From Paracraurococcus lichenis (GTDB taxonomy: Bacteria; Pseudomonadota; Alphaproteobacteria; Acetobacterales; Acetobacteraceae): a DNA stretch of 55,542 nucleotides. The DNA is taken from the NCBI RefSeq assembly GCF_030657435.1, contig NZ_JAUTWS010000041.1:1-55542 (forward strand), read 5' to 3'. The notes beneath the pieces are model-generated. The model saw only the letters and a program-made list of their open reading frames with translations. It ran no database searches and was not told the origin of the DNA. Below are positions 24,997 to 34,129 of the stretch, one piece after another (positions within the stretch are counted from its first letter, which is position 1; each line of letters begins with the position of its first letter). The translations under genes and the position numbers were made by a program.

Positions 24997-25780
24997 CCGG
25001 GCCAAGCCCCGCGTCATCGCCTTCGCCAACCAGAAGGGCGGCGTCGGCAAGACGACCACCGCCATCAATCTGGCCACTGTCCTCGCGGCGGCCCACAAGG
25101 TCCTGCTCATCGATCTCGATCCGCAGGGCAACGCCTCCACCGGCCTGGGCCTGGACCGCACCGAACGCGGCGCTGGCGCCTATGCCCTGCTGATCGAAGG
25201 CCAGCCCCTGGCCGAGGTGATGCGGCCGACCGGCGTCCCCGACCTCTCCCTCATCCCCGCCGATACCGACCTGGCCGGCGCCGAGGTCGAACTCGTCGCC
25301 ATGGAGGACCGCGAACGCCGCCTCCGCCAAGCCCTCCATACCGACAAGGCCCGGACCGCCGGCTTCGACTACATCCTGCTGGATTGCCCACCCTCGCTTG
25401 GCCTGCTGACCGTCAATGCCCTGGTCGCGGCCGACAGCGTCATCGTGCCGCTGCAGACCGAGTTCTTCGCCCTCGAGGGCGTCAGCCAGATCACCCAAAC
25501 TATCGACCGCATCCGCCGCGCCCTGAACCCCAGCCTGGCGCTCGAAGGCATTGTCCTCACCATGTATGACCGCCGGAACAACCTTTCCGAGCTGGTCGCC
25601 CAGGATGTCCGCGGCTTCTTCAAGGACAAGGTATTCGAGACCGTGATCCCCCGGAACATCCGCATCACCGAGGCGCCCTCGCACGGCTTGCCGGTCACCG
25701 TCTACGACGCCCGCTCCCCCGGCGCCCTCGCCTATGTCGCGCTGGGCGAGGAGATGCTGCGCAGGCAGGGCGCCCGATGA
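24977..25780 (+). CDS. parA: Chromosome partitioning ATPase ParA
   Basis: 267 residues if read from CTG 24977. The deviant Walker A FANQKGGVGKTTTAINL (~17-33), Walker B LLIDLDPQGNASTGLGL and the later FDYILLDCPPSLGLLTVNAL define a ParA/Soj ATPase. It moves ParB-parS complexes over the nucleoid. No ATG, GTG or TTG occurs in frame between the stop at ~24881 and the Walker A motif; the first is GTG/ATG at 25214-25217, which would remove the ATPase site. CTG 24977 (MTAHLPDRAKPRVIAF) is my best start. ATGA overlap with parB. Confidence 0.92.
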   Translation: MTAHLPDRAKPRVIAFANQKGGVGKTTTAINLATVLAAAHKVLLIDLDPQGNASTGLGLDRTERGAGAYALLIEGQPLAEVMRPTGVPDLSLIPADTDLAGAEVELVAMEDRERRLRQALHTDKARTAGFDYILLDCPPSLGLLTVNALVAADSVIVPLQTEFFALEGVSQITQTIDRIRRALNPSLALEGIVLTMYDRRNNLSELVAQDVRGFFKDKVFETVIPRNIRITEAPSHGLPVTVYDARSPGALAYVALGEEMLRRQGAR

Positions 25781-26643
25781 GCGGCGCCAAGAAGCCGCTG
25801 CGCCTCGGCCGCGGCCTCTCCGCCCTGCTCGGAGACGCCCCGCCGGCGACCGGATCCCCCGCCCAGCCTTCGACCGGTGACGGCCTCCGTGCCCTGCCGA
25901 TCGAGATGCTGGAGCCCGGCCCCTTCCAGCCCCGCGGCGCCATGGAGCCCGGCCCGCTGCAGGAACTGGCCGAGAGCATCCGCGAGCACGGCGTCCTGCA
26001 GCCCATCCTGGTCCGCGAGAAGCCGGGCGCGCCCGGCCGCTACGAGATCATCGGCGGCGAGCGCCGCTGGCGCGCCGCCCAGCTCGCCCAGTTGCACGAG
26101 GTCCCGATCGTCCTGCGGAACCTCGACGACCGCGCTGCCATGGCGGCCGCGCTGGTCGAGAACCTGCAGCGCCAGGACCTGAACGCACTGGAGGAGGCCG
26201 AGGGCTTCCGCCGCCTGATCGACGAGTTCGGCTTGACCCAGGACCAGCTCGGCCAGGCCGTGGGGAAGAGCCGCAGCCACGTGGCGAATACCCTGCGCCT
26301 GCTGGCCCTGCCGGAGCGGGTGCGGGAATTGCTGCGCGACGGCGCGCTCACTGCCGGCCATGCCCGCGCCCTGTTGACCTCGCCGGAGGCCGAGACACTC
26401 GCCCTGCAGGTGGTGGATCGCGGCCTCAACGTCCGCCAGACCGAGGCGCTGGTCGCCACCAAGCCGCGCGAGCCTGCCGCCAAAACCCCACCCGCGCCGG
26501 AGACAGTGGCGCTGGAGCGCGACCTCACCAGCCGCCTCGGCCTCAAGGTCAGCATCCGGCATGGCGAGCGCGGCGGGCAGGTGACGATCGCCTACCGGGA
26601 CCTGGATCAGCTCGACGGACTCATCCGCCTGCTGAACCAGTAA
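25777..26643 (+). CDS. parB: Chromosome partitioning protein ParB
   Basis: 288 residues. KKPLRLGRGLSALLGD is the ParA-stimulating N-terminal segment. GERRWRAAQ (94-102) and ENLQRQDLN (128-136) are the CTP-binding boxes of ParB CTPases. TQDQLGQAVGKSRSHVANTL is the parS-reading helix-turn-helix. The C-terminal dimer domain ends at LIRLLNQ. It starts in an ATGA overlap with parA and is followed by a strong terminator. Confidence 0.95.
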   Translation: MSGAKKPLRLGRGLSALLGDAPPATGSPAQPSTGDGLRALPIEMLEPGPFQPRGAMEPGPLQELAESIREHGVLQPILVREKPGAPGRYEIIGGERRWRAAQLAQLHEVPIVLRNLDDRAAMAAALVENLQRQDLNALEEAEGFRRLIDEFGLTQDQLGQAVGKSRSHVANTLRLLALPERVRELLRDGALTAGHARALLTSPEAETLALQVVDRGLNVRQTEALVATKPREPAAKTPPAPETVALERDLTSRLGLKVSIRHGERGGQVTIAYRDLDQLDGLIRLLNQ

Positions 26644-26649
26644 GAAGAG

Positions 26650-26671
26650 CCGGGGGAAGGTATTCCCCCGG
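26650..26671. terminator. Terminator between parB and holA
   Basis: CCGGGGGAA (26650-26658) and TTCCCCCGG (26663-26671) with loop GGTA, followed on the plus strand by a pyrimidine-rich CTTCTATTTCT stretch. It lies between convergent genes and can serve both. Confidence 0.75.
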
Positions 26672-26693
26672 GCCCCCTTCTATTTCTGTGAGT

Positions 26694-27713
26694 TCAGCGC
26701 CGGGCGGCGGCTTGGCGCGCCAAGCCCGTTACCGCGCTCCGGGCGACCACCACGGAAGGCAATCCGGTCGTCTTCGTCCGCCGCTCCGCCTCCAGCAGCG
26801 CGGCGCCGGCCGCCTCCAGCGTGTCGGGCCGCCACACCCGCAGCGCCCGCTCCATCACCGGCTTGTGCCTGAAGAAGACCGGCGGCCGCAGCGCATCCAG
26901 CGCCCCCATCGGCGCCGCCCCCGCCGCCACGGCCAGCGCCGCCAGATGCAGCCGCTGCACGTGCCGCAGTGCCGCGCGCACCACCTGCACCGCGTTGGCG
27001 CCTTCGGCGAAGGCCGTGTCCAGCGCACTGTCCGCCGCGGCGACGTCGCCCGCCATGGCGGCCATCAGCGCCTCCTCGAGGTCGAGCGCCGAGCCCTCCG
27101 CCACGCAGGCCACCGCATCCTCGGGCGTCACCTTGCCGCCCTGCCCCACGAAGAGGGCGAGCTTCTCCAGCTCCCGCCGCAGCAGCATGCGGTCCTCGCC
27201 CAGCCGCTGCGCCAGCCACTCCGTCGCGGCCGGCTCGGCCGTCACGCCCAGCTCCCGCAGGATCTGCCCGATGGAGGAGGCCAGCTCCGCCCCCCTCTCC
27301 CGATAGCAAGCGATCACGGCACCGGCGGCCGAGCCCTCCACCGCCTTGAACAGCGCCGCGCTGGTCCTGAGCTCCGGCGCCTCGATCACGACGAGGCCCG
27401 GCCCCGGCCCGGCCAGCGCCGCCCGCGCGGCATCCGTCACCTGCTTGCCGTCCGAGGCATCGCGCAGCCGCACCAGCACCCGCCCGCCGGTCAGCGGCGA
27501 ACTCGCCGCCTCGTTCGCCAGGGTGTTGGGGCTGCGCAGCGCATCCTTGCCCAGCTCGACCAGCCGCAGCGCATCGCCCTCGGTCACCGTCCGGATCAGC
27601 GCCTCGCAGCGCTCCCGGATCAGGCCGGGGTCGTCGCCATGCAGCAGCACCACGCGGCAGGCGCCGGGATCGGCGAGGAAGGCGCCGACCCGCCGCGCAT
27701 CGAGCTTCGCCAC
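26694..27713 (-). CDS. holA: DNA polymerase III subunit delta (HolA)
   Basis: 339 residues. This clamp-loader subunit opens the beta ring. RVVLLHGDDPGLIRERCEAL at the N-terminus, SALDLEEALMAAMAGD in the lid region and the C-terminal collar (VQVVRAALRHVQRLHLAALA) match alphaproteobacterial HolA. The start is GTG 27713. It follows lptE after 4 bases, giving the common alphaproteobacterial order leuS-lptE-holA. Confidence 0.92.
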   Translation of the reverse strand: MAKLDARRVGAFLADPGACRVVLLHGDDPGLIRERCEALIRTVTEGDALRLVELGKDALRSPNTLANEAASSPLTGGRVLVRLRDASDGKQVTDAARAALAGPGPGLVVIEAPELRTSAALFKAVEGSAAGAVIACYRERGAELASSIGQILRELGVTAEPAATEWLAQRLGEDRMLLRRELEKLALFVGQGGKVTPEDAVACVAEGSALDLEEALMAAMAGDVAAADSALDTAFAEGANAVQVVRAALRHVQRLHLAALAVAAGAAPMGALDALRPPVFFRHKPVMERALRVWRPDTLEAAGAALLEAERRTKTTGLPSVVVARSAVTGLARQAAARR

Positions 27714-27717
27714 GCCC

Positions 27718-28317
27718 TCAGCCCGTCGCCGTCCCGGCTTCCCTGCGCTTCCTGAGCGCCATGGCGACCTGCCGGGTGATCTCCTCCGACATCATCTCCA
27801 TCGCCCGCGCCTCCATCGCGTCCCGCGCGCTGTCGGCCGAGAAGAACTGCAGGTCGGGGATGTTGAAGCTGTCGAGCGCCCGGTAGGGGATGATGGAGCG
27901 CGCCACCGGCTGCGGCGGCACCGACAGCGTGGCGAGGTCCCAATTGCCGGTGAAGGTGTAGCGGATGCGGGTGATGGTGCCGTCCCGGCGATAGCCCAGC
28001 ACCTCCAGGCCCGGGACGTAGGAGACATTGAGCTGGTAGCGCGCCGGCGTGCCGGGCGCGCTGTCCTCCATCCGCCGCTGCAGGTTCCGCCGCAGCAACT
28101 GCCCCGTCCGCTCGTAGATCGGCCCGATGCGCACGGCGGCGAGTTCCGTCGTCAGGTCGGCCTCGCTGCCATCGGCCGCCGTCACCGGCCCATAGAGCGG
28201 CCGGAAGCCGCAGCCGGACAGGCCCAACAGCCCCACCGCGCCGAGCAGCGCCCGGCGCGTCGCCGGACGGCCGGCCCGGCCGTCAGACGACGAAGTTGAC
28301 GACACGGCCCGGCACAT
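27718..28317 (-). CDS. lptE: LPS-assembly lipoprotein LptE
   Basis: About 199 residues. A lipoprotein signal RRALLGAVGLLGLSGC has lipobox L-S-G-C, followed by GFRPLYGP, the near-invariant start of mature alphaproteobacterial LptE. It plugs the LptD barrel in the outer membrane and helps deliver LPS. ATG 28317 overlaps the leuS end by 35 bases; GTG 28305 is an equally possible start. The C-terminal helix (MMSEEITRQVAMALRKRREA) is typical. Confidence 0.9.
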   Translation of the reverse strand: MCRAVSSTSSSDGRAGRPATRRALLGAVGLLGLSGCGFRPLYGPVTAADGSEADLTTELAAVRIGPIYERTGQLLRRNLQRRMEDSAPGTPARYQLNVSYVPGLEVLGYRRDGTITRIRYTFTGNWDLATLSVPPQPVARSIIPYRALDSFNIPDLQFFSADSARDAMEARAMEMMSEEITRQVAMALRKRREAGTATG

Positions 28318-30988
28318 GGATGCGTTTCCGGATGGGCTTCCCGGCAATGGTCCGCTGCACATTCTCCTCCGCCTCCGCGAGCGCGAAGATCGTAGCCTCA
28401 TCCGCGTCCACGGACACCTCGATCGTTCCGCGCAGCTTGCCCAGCACCTGCACCGCGAGCGTCACCGTCTCGGCCTTCAGCAGGGCGGGGTCGGCCTCCA
28501 GCCAGGGAAGCTGCGCGACCAGGCTGTCCCTGCCCGGGTTCAGCAGCGCCCACAGCTCCTCCGCCAGGTGCGGCATCATCGGCGCGGAGAGCCGCGCGAT
28601 CGCCTCCAGCGCCTCGCGCTTCGCAGCCCCCATCCCCGTCCCGCCGTCCTTCGCCTCGGCGATGGCATTGGCGAATTCATGGATGCGCGCGACCGCGACG
28701 TTGAAGGCGAAGCTCTCGAGTGCCTCGGTCACCGCGGCGATGGTCCGGTGCGTCGCCTGGCGCAGCGCCTTCGCCGCGCCCGTCGCCCCTTCGGCCGCGG
28801 TGCCCGCCGGCGGCAGGCCCGGCAGCGCCGTGGCGACCAGCCGGTAGAGCCGCTGGGTGAAGCGGTAGGCGCCGGCGACGCCGGACTCCGTCCACTCCAT
28901 GTCCCGCTCCGGCGGGTTGTCGGAGAGAATGAACCAGCGGGCCGTATCCGCGCCGTAGCGGTCGATGATGGCGCCCGGGTCCACCGTGTTGCGCTTCGAC
29001 TTTGACATGGCCTCGACGCGGCCGATGGTCACGGCCTCATTCGAGCCCTTCACCGTGCCGCTGCGCGTCCCGTCCGGGGCCAGGCTGAACTCCACCTCCT
29101 CCGGGTAGAGCCAGCGGCCATCGGCGCCCTTGTAGCTCTCGTGCTGCACCATGCCCTGGGTGAAGAGCCCCGCGAAGGGCTCGGCGAGCTGCAGGTGCCC
29201 GGTGTCGCGCATGCCGCGGGTGAAGAAGCGGGAGTAGAGCAGGTGCAGGATCGCATGCTCGATGCCGCCGATATACTGGTCGACCGGCAGCCAGGCATCC
29301 ACGGCGGCCTTCGTCACCGGCTCCTCCGCCCGCGGCGAGCAGAATCGCGCGAAATACCAGGAACTGTCGACGAAGGTGTCGCAGGTATCCGTCTCGCGCC
29401 GCGCCGGCTTGCCGCAGGACGGGCAGGCCACGTGCTTCCAGCTCGGGTGGTTGTCGAGCGGGTTGCCGGGCTTCGAGAAGTCCACGTCGTCGGGCAGCTT
29501 CACCGGCAACTGCTCGTCCGGCACCGGCACGACGCCGCAGGCCTCGCAATGGATGAAGGGGATCGGGCAGCCCCAGTAGCGCTGGCGGGAGACGCCCCAG
29601 TCCCGCAGGCGCCAGTTGACCACGCCGGTCCCCTGCCCCGATCGCTCCAGCGCCTCGATCGCTTTCCGCTTCGCCGCGGGCACGTCCAGCCCATCCAGAA
29701 AGGCGGAGTTGAAGATCGTGCCGTCCTCCGTATAGGGCAGGCCCTCCAGCGCGACGCTGGCGGGGTCGGCGCCCGGCGGCAGCACCACGGGCCTGATCGC
29801 CAGCCCGTATTTCGTGGCGAATTCGAAGTCGCGCTCGTCATGGGCCGGGCAGCCGAAGATCGCACCGGTGCCGTATTCCATCAGCACGAAATTGGCGATC
29901 CAGACCGGGAAGGTCGCGCCCTCGATGAAGGGATGCCTGACGCGGAAGCCGGTGTCGAAGCCGCGCTTCTCCGCCTGCTCGATCGCGGCTTCCGAGGTGC
30001 CCATGCGTCGGCACTCCGCGACGAACTCGGCAGCGGCCGGGTTCCGCGCCGCGGCGGCTGCGGCCAGCGGGTGCTCGGCGGCAACCGCGAGGAAGCTCAT
30101 GCCGAACAGCGTGTCCGGCCGCGTGGTGAAGACCTCCACTTCGCTGATCTGCGCCTGCGGATTCAGACCTCCAGGCCCTTCGGCCTTCCGGTCATCCTGG
30201 GCGGTCTCGCCCGCCGGCTCGGCCAGCCTGAAGCGCACCCGCGCGCCCTCGCTGCGGCCGATCCAATTGGCCTGCATCAGCTTCACCCGCTCCGGCCAGC
30301 GGTCGAGGCCGTCCAGCGCCTCCAGCAGGTCCGGGGCGTATTTGGTGATGCTGAAGAACCACTGGCTGAGCTTCTTCTTCTCGACCAGCGCGCCCGATCG
30401 CCAGCCGCGCCCGTCGATCACCTGCTCGTTCGCCAGCACGGTGCCATCCACCGGGTCCCAGTTGACCCAGCTTTCCTTCCGCTCGACCAGCCCGGCCTTG
30501 TAGAAGTCGAGGAAGAGCTTCTGCTGCCGGCCGTAATACTCGGCGTCGCAGGTGGCGAATTCCCGCTCCCACTCGATCGAGAGGCCCATGCGCTTCAGCT
30601 CGGCGCGCATGTTGGCGATGTTCTGGTAGGTCCAGGTCCCCGGATGGACGCCGCGCTCCCGCGCCGCATTCTCGGCCGGAAGGCCGAAGGCGTCCCAGCC
30701 CATCGGGTGCATCACCATGTGTCCGCGCGCCCGCTTGTAGCGGGCGACCACGTCGCCCAGCGTGTAGTTGCGCACATGGCCCATATGGATCTTCCCGCTG
30801 GGATACGGGAACATCTCAAGAACATAGTATTTCTTCGCGCCGGCCGGCGGGATATCGGGGACCGCGAAGCAGGCCCGCCTTTCCCATTCCGCCTGCCAGC
30901 GCGGCTCGGCGCCCTTGAAGTCGTGCCGGATCTCCTGGGCGCGCTGGTCCGGTCGGGAAGCGGTCGTCGCGTCTTTCATGGCCGTCAT
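28283..30988 (-). CDS. leuS: Leucyl-tRNA synthetase
   Basis: 901 residues, somewhat longer than the usual ~860-870. The HIGH box is HMGH (68-71) in MFPYPSGKIHMGHVRNY and the KMSKS box is MSKSK from Met661. GTGAIFGCPAHDERDFEFA is in the editing (CP1) domain. At the entry to the editing domain an extra charged stretch (PAGETAQDDRKAEGPGGLNP) accounts for the added length. ATG 30988 (or 30979) is the start. First gene of leuS-lptE-holA. Confidence 0.95.
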   Translation of the reverse strand: MTAMKDATTASRPDQRAQEIRHDFKGAEPRWQAEWERRACFAVPDIPPAGAKKYYVLEMFPYPSGKIHMGHVRNYTLGDVVARYKRARGHMVMHPMGWDAFGLPAENAARERGVHPGTWTYQNIANMRAELKRMGLSIEWEREFATCDAEYYGRQQKLFLDFYKAGLVERKESWVNWDPVDGTVLANEQVIDGRGWRSGALVEKKKLSQWFFSITKYAPDLLEALDGLDRWPERVKLMQANWIGRSEGARVRFRLAEPAGETAQDDRKAEGPGGLNPQAQISEVEVFTTRPDTLFGMSFLAVAAEHPLAAAAAARNPAAAEFVAECRRMGTSEAAIEQAEKRGFDTGFRVRHPFIEGATFPVWIANFVLMEYGTGAIFGCPAHDERDFEFATKYGLAIRPVVLPPGADPASVALEGLPYTEDGTIFNSAFLDGLDVPAAKRKAIEALERSGQGTGVVNWRLRDWGVSRQRYWGCPIPFIHCEACGVVPVPDEQLPVKLPDDVDFSKPGNPLDNHPSWKHVACPSCGKPARRETDTCDTFVDSSWYFARFCSPRAEEPVTKAAVDAWLPVDQYIGGIEHAILHLLYSRFFTRGMRDTGHLQLAEPFAGLFTQGMVQHESYKGADGRWLYPEEVEFSLAPDGTRSGTVKGSNEAVTIGRVEAMSKSKRNTVDPGAIIDRYGADTARWFILSDNPPERDMEWTESGVAGAYRFTQRLYRLVATALPGLPPAGTAAEGATGAAKALRQATHRTIAAVTEALESFAFNVAVARIHEFANAIAEAKDGGTGMGAAKREALEAIARLSAPMMPHLAEELWALLNPGRDSLVAQLPWLEADPALLKAETVTLAVQVLGKLRGTIEVSVDADEATIFALAEAEENVQRTIAGKPIRKRIHVPGRVVNFVV

Positions 30989-31134
30989 GGTTTGCTCGGG
31001 CCAAGGGAATAAGCCGTGGCCCCGGCAGAGGGAAGGGCGGCGCTGCACCGGCCGCCGCCCGAGGTCGAGGCACCGGCAGCATTGCCGCCGCTGCCGCCGG
31101 CGCCCATGCTCCGCGCCTTCCTGCCGGGTCCGCG

Positions 31135-32220
31135 ATGCGCCGCCTCCTCGCCCTCCTGCTGCTGCTCCTGCCCCTGGCCGCACCGGCCCAGGTGCCGCCG
31201 GACGAGGCTGCCTATCGCGAGGTCTTCTCCCTCGAGGCCTTCGGCCCGCCCAATCCCTCCGCCCTGGCGGCAGCCGCCTTCCGCCTCGCCTATCGCGGCA
31301 GCGTGCCGAATGCCGCCTTCGCCCTCGCGCGCGACGCCAGCGGCCGCTCCGCCTGGGGCTATGCCGGCGGCGCCGCCTCGCCCGAGGCCGCGGAGGCCGC
31401 GGCGCTCTCCAACTGCCAGCGCTCGCTCGGCCCGCTGCAGGCGGAGTGCCGGGTCTTCGCCCGCAATGCCGTCCGGCCCGGCGGGCCCGGCATTGCGCCG
31501 GTCGAGGGCGGCATCGGCCCCTTCCGCTGGGCGCCGCTGCTGCTCCATCGCGGGCCGGAGGCGGCGCGCGGCGTGCTGGTCTGGGGCCATGGCTATGGCG
31601 GGCCGGACCGCGACCTCCGCAATACCGCGACGCCTCCCTTCGTCTCGCTGCTCAACGACAATGGCTGGGACGTGCTGCGCTTCGACCGGCATCCGGGCGA
31701 TGACGGGGTCTATGCCAGCCTGCCGATGCTCACCGGCGGCCTCGCCCTGCTGCGCCAGGCGGGCTACCGGCGCATCCTCCTCGGCGGCCAGTCGCGCGGC
31801 GGCTGGCAGGCGATCATGGCGGCAAGCGAGCGGCCCGACCTGGTGGAGGCGGTGATCGCCACCGCCCCGGCGGCGCATGGCGAATGGACCCGCGGCAACA
31901 ACCTCGGCGCCGCCATGGACGATTTCCGCCGCCTGCTGGCCGGGCTCCCGGCGGGCGGCCCGCGCCTCGCCGTGGTGGTCTTCGACGGCGACGACTTCGA
32001 CCCCGATCCGGAGCGCCGCGCGGCGATGCTCGAGGCCAAGGCGGCCGAGCGCAGCGCGCCCACCCTCGCCCTCTGGCCCGAGCCGCCGCTGCGCGGCCAT
32101 GGCGGCGCGAAGGAGCTCCGCTTCACCCTGTCCTATGCCGGCTGCCTGCTCAGCCTGGTGCAGGCGCCGGAGGCGGCGGCGCCGCGCGGGCTGCGGCGGG
32201 CGGCCTGCACCGGGGGGTGA
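31135..32220 (+). CDS. Secreted alpha/beta-hydrolase with DUF4189-like N-terminal part
   Basis: 361 residues. Signal peptide RRLLALLLLLLPLAAPAQ. Residues ~45-110 (GRSAWGYAGGAASPEAAEAA, then SNCQR and AECRVFA) resemble DUF4189-type domains with a cysteine pair. The hydrolase part has GVLVWGHGYGG (oxyanion region), the nucleophile elbow GGQSRGG with Ser220, and a late His in GHGGAKEL. It likely acts in the periplasm or outside the cell; the substrate is unknown. Divergent from leuS. Confidence 0.75.
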   Translation: MRRLLALLLLLLPLAAPAQVPPDEAAYREVFSLEAFGPPNPSALAAAAFRLAYRGSVPNAAFALARDASGRSAWGYAGGAASPEAAEAAALSNCQRSLGPLQAECRVFARNAVRPGGPGIAPVEGGIGPFRWAPLLLHRGPEAARGVLVWGHGYGGPDRDLRNTATPPFVSLLNDNGWDVLRFDRHPGDDGVYASLPMLTGGLALLRQAGYRRILLGGQSRGGWQAIMAASERPDLVEAVIATAPAAHGEWTRGNNLGAAMDDFRRLLAGLPAGGPRLAVVVFDGDDFDPDPERRAAMLEAKAAERSAPTLALWPEPPLRGHGGAKELRFTLSYAGCLLSLVQAPEAAAPRGLRRAACTGG

Positions 32221-32598
32221 GGGCTGGACAGGCCATCGGCCGGGGCCAGGTTTCGGGCGTGAAGACGCACACCGAGGCTTTCGAACTGCAATCGGCTCCA
32301 GTCCCGCCCCTCACGCCTTTGCTGCCTGCTGCCGCGGCGCGGCGGCAGCGCGACCATCTCCGGAAGGCTCGGCAGCGGGTCGCATCTGCGGCAACCGTAG
32401 CTGAGGTGCTGGATAAGGACGGAATTCCTCACCCCTGCGGCAGGTACGGACAGTTGATGGTGTGCTGCCGCACCTGTCCTTGACTTCAAGCGCTTCAAAC
32501 TCCCGCTCGCCCATCGGCTTGGCTTGAATCTGGAGAGAAACTGGACTAAACCAGGCCGCCATTCGGGATGCGCTTGGCCAAACTCAGGAGAGATTGCC
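32221..32598. other. Intergenic region of lower GC (378 bases)
   Basis: No convincing gene in any frame. The base composition falls clearly below that of the flanking genes. A TTGACTTCAAGCG stretch near 32478 could hold a promoter element for the small gene downstream, but no matching -10 box is certain. Confidence 0.4.
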
Positions 32599-32844
32599 AT
32601 GGAGCTCAGGGTACAGATCCCGGACTCGGTGATCGCGGACCTCAAGGCGAAGCTCGGCCATGATATCAAGGTGACCGACATCGCCAGGGACGCCCTCACA
32701 CTTTTCAACTGGGCGGTGCAGGAGCGAGCGGAGGACCGGTTCATTTTGTCGGCCAACCGAGATGGGCGCGATGTGGCACGCCTCGCGCTCTCCTCACTCG
32801 ACCGTGTTCAGCCAAACAAGAAAGCACACGCCGTGAATGGCTGA
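32599..32844 (+). CDS. Small ribbon-helix-helix-like protein
   Basis: 81 residues. ELRVQIPDSVIADLKAKLG followed by DIARDALTLFNWAVQERAED looks like a short beta strand plus two helices, as in CopG/Arc-type DNA-binding proteins. The C-terminal FILSANRDGRDVARLALSSL is seen in small proteins of unknown role from related bacteria. CAGGAG lies eight bases before ATG 32599. No toxin gene is adjacent, so an antitoxin role is not supported. It sits in a lower-GC patch. Confidence 0.65.
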   Translation: MELRVQIPDSVIADLKAKLGHDIKVTDIARDALTLFNWAVQERAEDRFILSANRDGRDVARLALSSLDRVQPNKKAHAVNG

Positions 32845-32920
32845 TTTCTGTTGCTCCAGGCTGGACCGAACAACCATTAAGTAAGAATGGTGTTTGAGCC
32901 TGCATTCTGGAGTCCGGATT

Positions 32921-33157
32921 ATGCCAGGCGCGCGACGTATTGATCCTGGATATTACGCACAGGGCATTAAGGTATACGAGGTCGGAGGGGGCAGATCGCC
33001 GTCCACAACCAATTCGCCTTATCGAGGCAATGGAGTGGATGTCGACGACCGCTGTCCTGGCAGCGTTGAGCCGCCCACCAAGGCCCGTGTCGTTCCTCCG
33101 CACCGTTACGATTCGGAAGCGAGAGTCGTCGAGGATCGTTCCGGAATCAGTGCATGA
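32921..33157 (+). pseudogene. Diverged duplicate of the N-terminus of the next gene
   Basis: In frame from ATG 32921 the 78-residue reading contains CPGSVEPPTKARVVPPHRY. This parallels GPGTVDPPKEARSVPSEEY of the membrane protein starting at 33218. The copy stops at 33157 before any membrane helix. It is either a truncated tandem duplicate or a small gene in its own right. It fills most of the 373-base gap between the RHH-like gene and the membrane-protein gene. Confidence 0.45.
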
Positions 33158-33217
33158 CGTACCGGAACGGGTCGGCAAACTTGGATCGTCCAGGGCTGGT
33201 GGCCGGACAGTGCTCCG

Positions 33218-33958
33218 TTGACCGACACTAGCGGCGATGTCGGGGGGCCGGGCACGGTCGATCCCCCGAAAGAAGCGCGCAGCGTGCCATCCGAAGAATA
33301 CCGCATTCCCGGAGCCGTCTCGGAACTCGATCCGAAGTCCAAAGCGGGCGTCAATCTTGCCTATGTCGTGCTGTTCCTCCTCGGGTCGTCCATTCTGCTG
33401 TTGTTTGGCTACCTTCTCATTGCCGATCTTGCAAAGATCAGCCAGTTGAAACTCGCCTATGAGGGGGTGAACCGGACGTTTCTCACCTCGCTCCCCTCGC
33501 AGGACCGACAAAGGCTCGAGACGTTCCAGCACCAGTTGGCGGTTGCCGCGGCCGGCCAGGGCGGCTTCAACGACGTTGAGGTGACGGCGGCGAATGCCTC
33601 GCTTCAGAATGCCATTCGGAGCGCGCCGGCGCTTTCCGTTCCCGAGCGGACGGCACTCGAAACCTGCCTGCCTTCGGTTCAGGCCCTGGTCCGCGACCCG
33701 GCTGCCGGGACGTCTGTGCAGGCCTGCCTTGTCGCCCTCGAAAGCCTGAAGCGGCAGATTGATCTCGATCCGGAACGCATCCGTCAGGCTGTCGGCTTTG
33801 CCACCGAGGTGAACAATCATTGGGCAAGCTTCCACACCTTCTGGCTGCAGGCTGCTCAACTCGTCTTGCTCAACCTCCTCCTGCCGTTGTTGACTGGCCT
33901 CTTCGGCTACATCTTCGCAACGCAGCAAACCGGAGCCCAGCGCAGCGACAACGGTTGA
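33218..33958 (+). CDS. Hypothetical membrane protein with two helices
   Basis: 246 residues from TTG 33218; GTG 33287 is an alternative start. A polar N-terminus of ~45 residues is followed by helix AYVVLFLLGSSILLLFGYLL. A ~130-residue loop comes next (helical, with a cysteine pair in ETCLPSVQAL and VQACLVALES), then helix AAQLVLLNLLLPLLTGLFGY close to the C-terminus. Both ends are probably cytoplasmic with the loop outside. No named family is recognised. Lower GC than the neighbours and a partial duplicate upstream suggest acquired DNA. Confidence 0.6.
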   Translation: MTDTSGDVGGPGTVDPPKEARSVPSEEYRIPGAVSELDPKSKAGVNLAYVVLFLLGSSILLLFGYLLIADLAKISQLKLAYEGVNRTFLTSLPSQDRQRLETFQHQLAVAAAGQGGFNDVEVTAANASLQNAIRSAPALSVPERTALETCLPSVQALVRDPAAGTSVQACLVALESLKRQIDLDPERIRQAVGFATEVNNHWASFHTFWLQAAQLVLLNLLLPLLTGLFGYIFATQQTGAQRSDNG

Positions 33959-34129
33959 CGGCTGCCTGCCTCGTCCGGGTACCGCCCGCAGCCAGCCCCG
34001 ATCCTGGACGAGAGGCATTCCATCGCGGCAGCGGATTTCCGCCCGCCGGTGGCCGCATCCTCTCTTTCTGGCTCGCAGCCGGCGTCTGCCCGGGCGTCCC
34101 CTCGCATTTCGGCTCGCCCCCTGCGGCCG

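Noticed and set aside
32599..32844. Toxin-antitoxin module
   Set aside because: The RHH-like protein could be an antitoxin, but no toxin-like gene overlaps or adjoins it.
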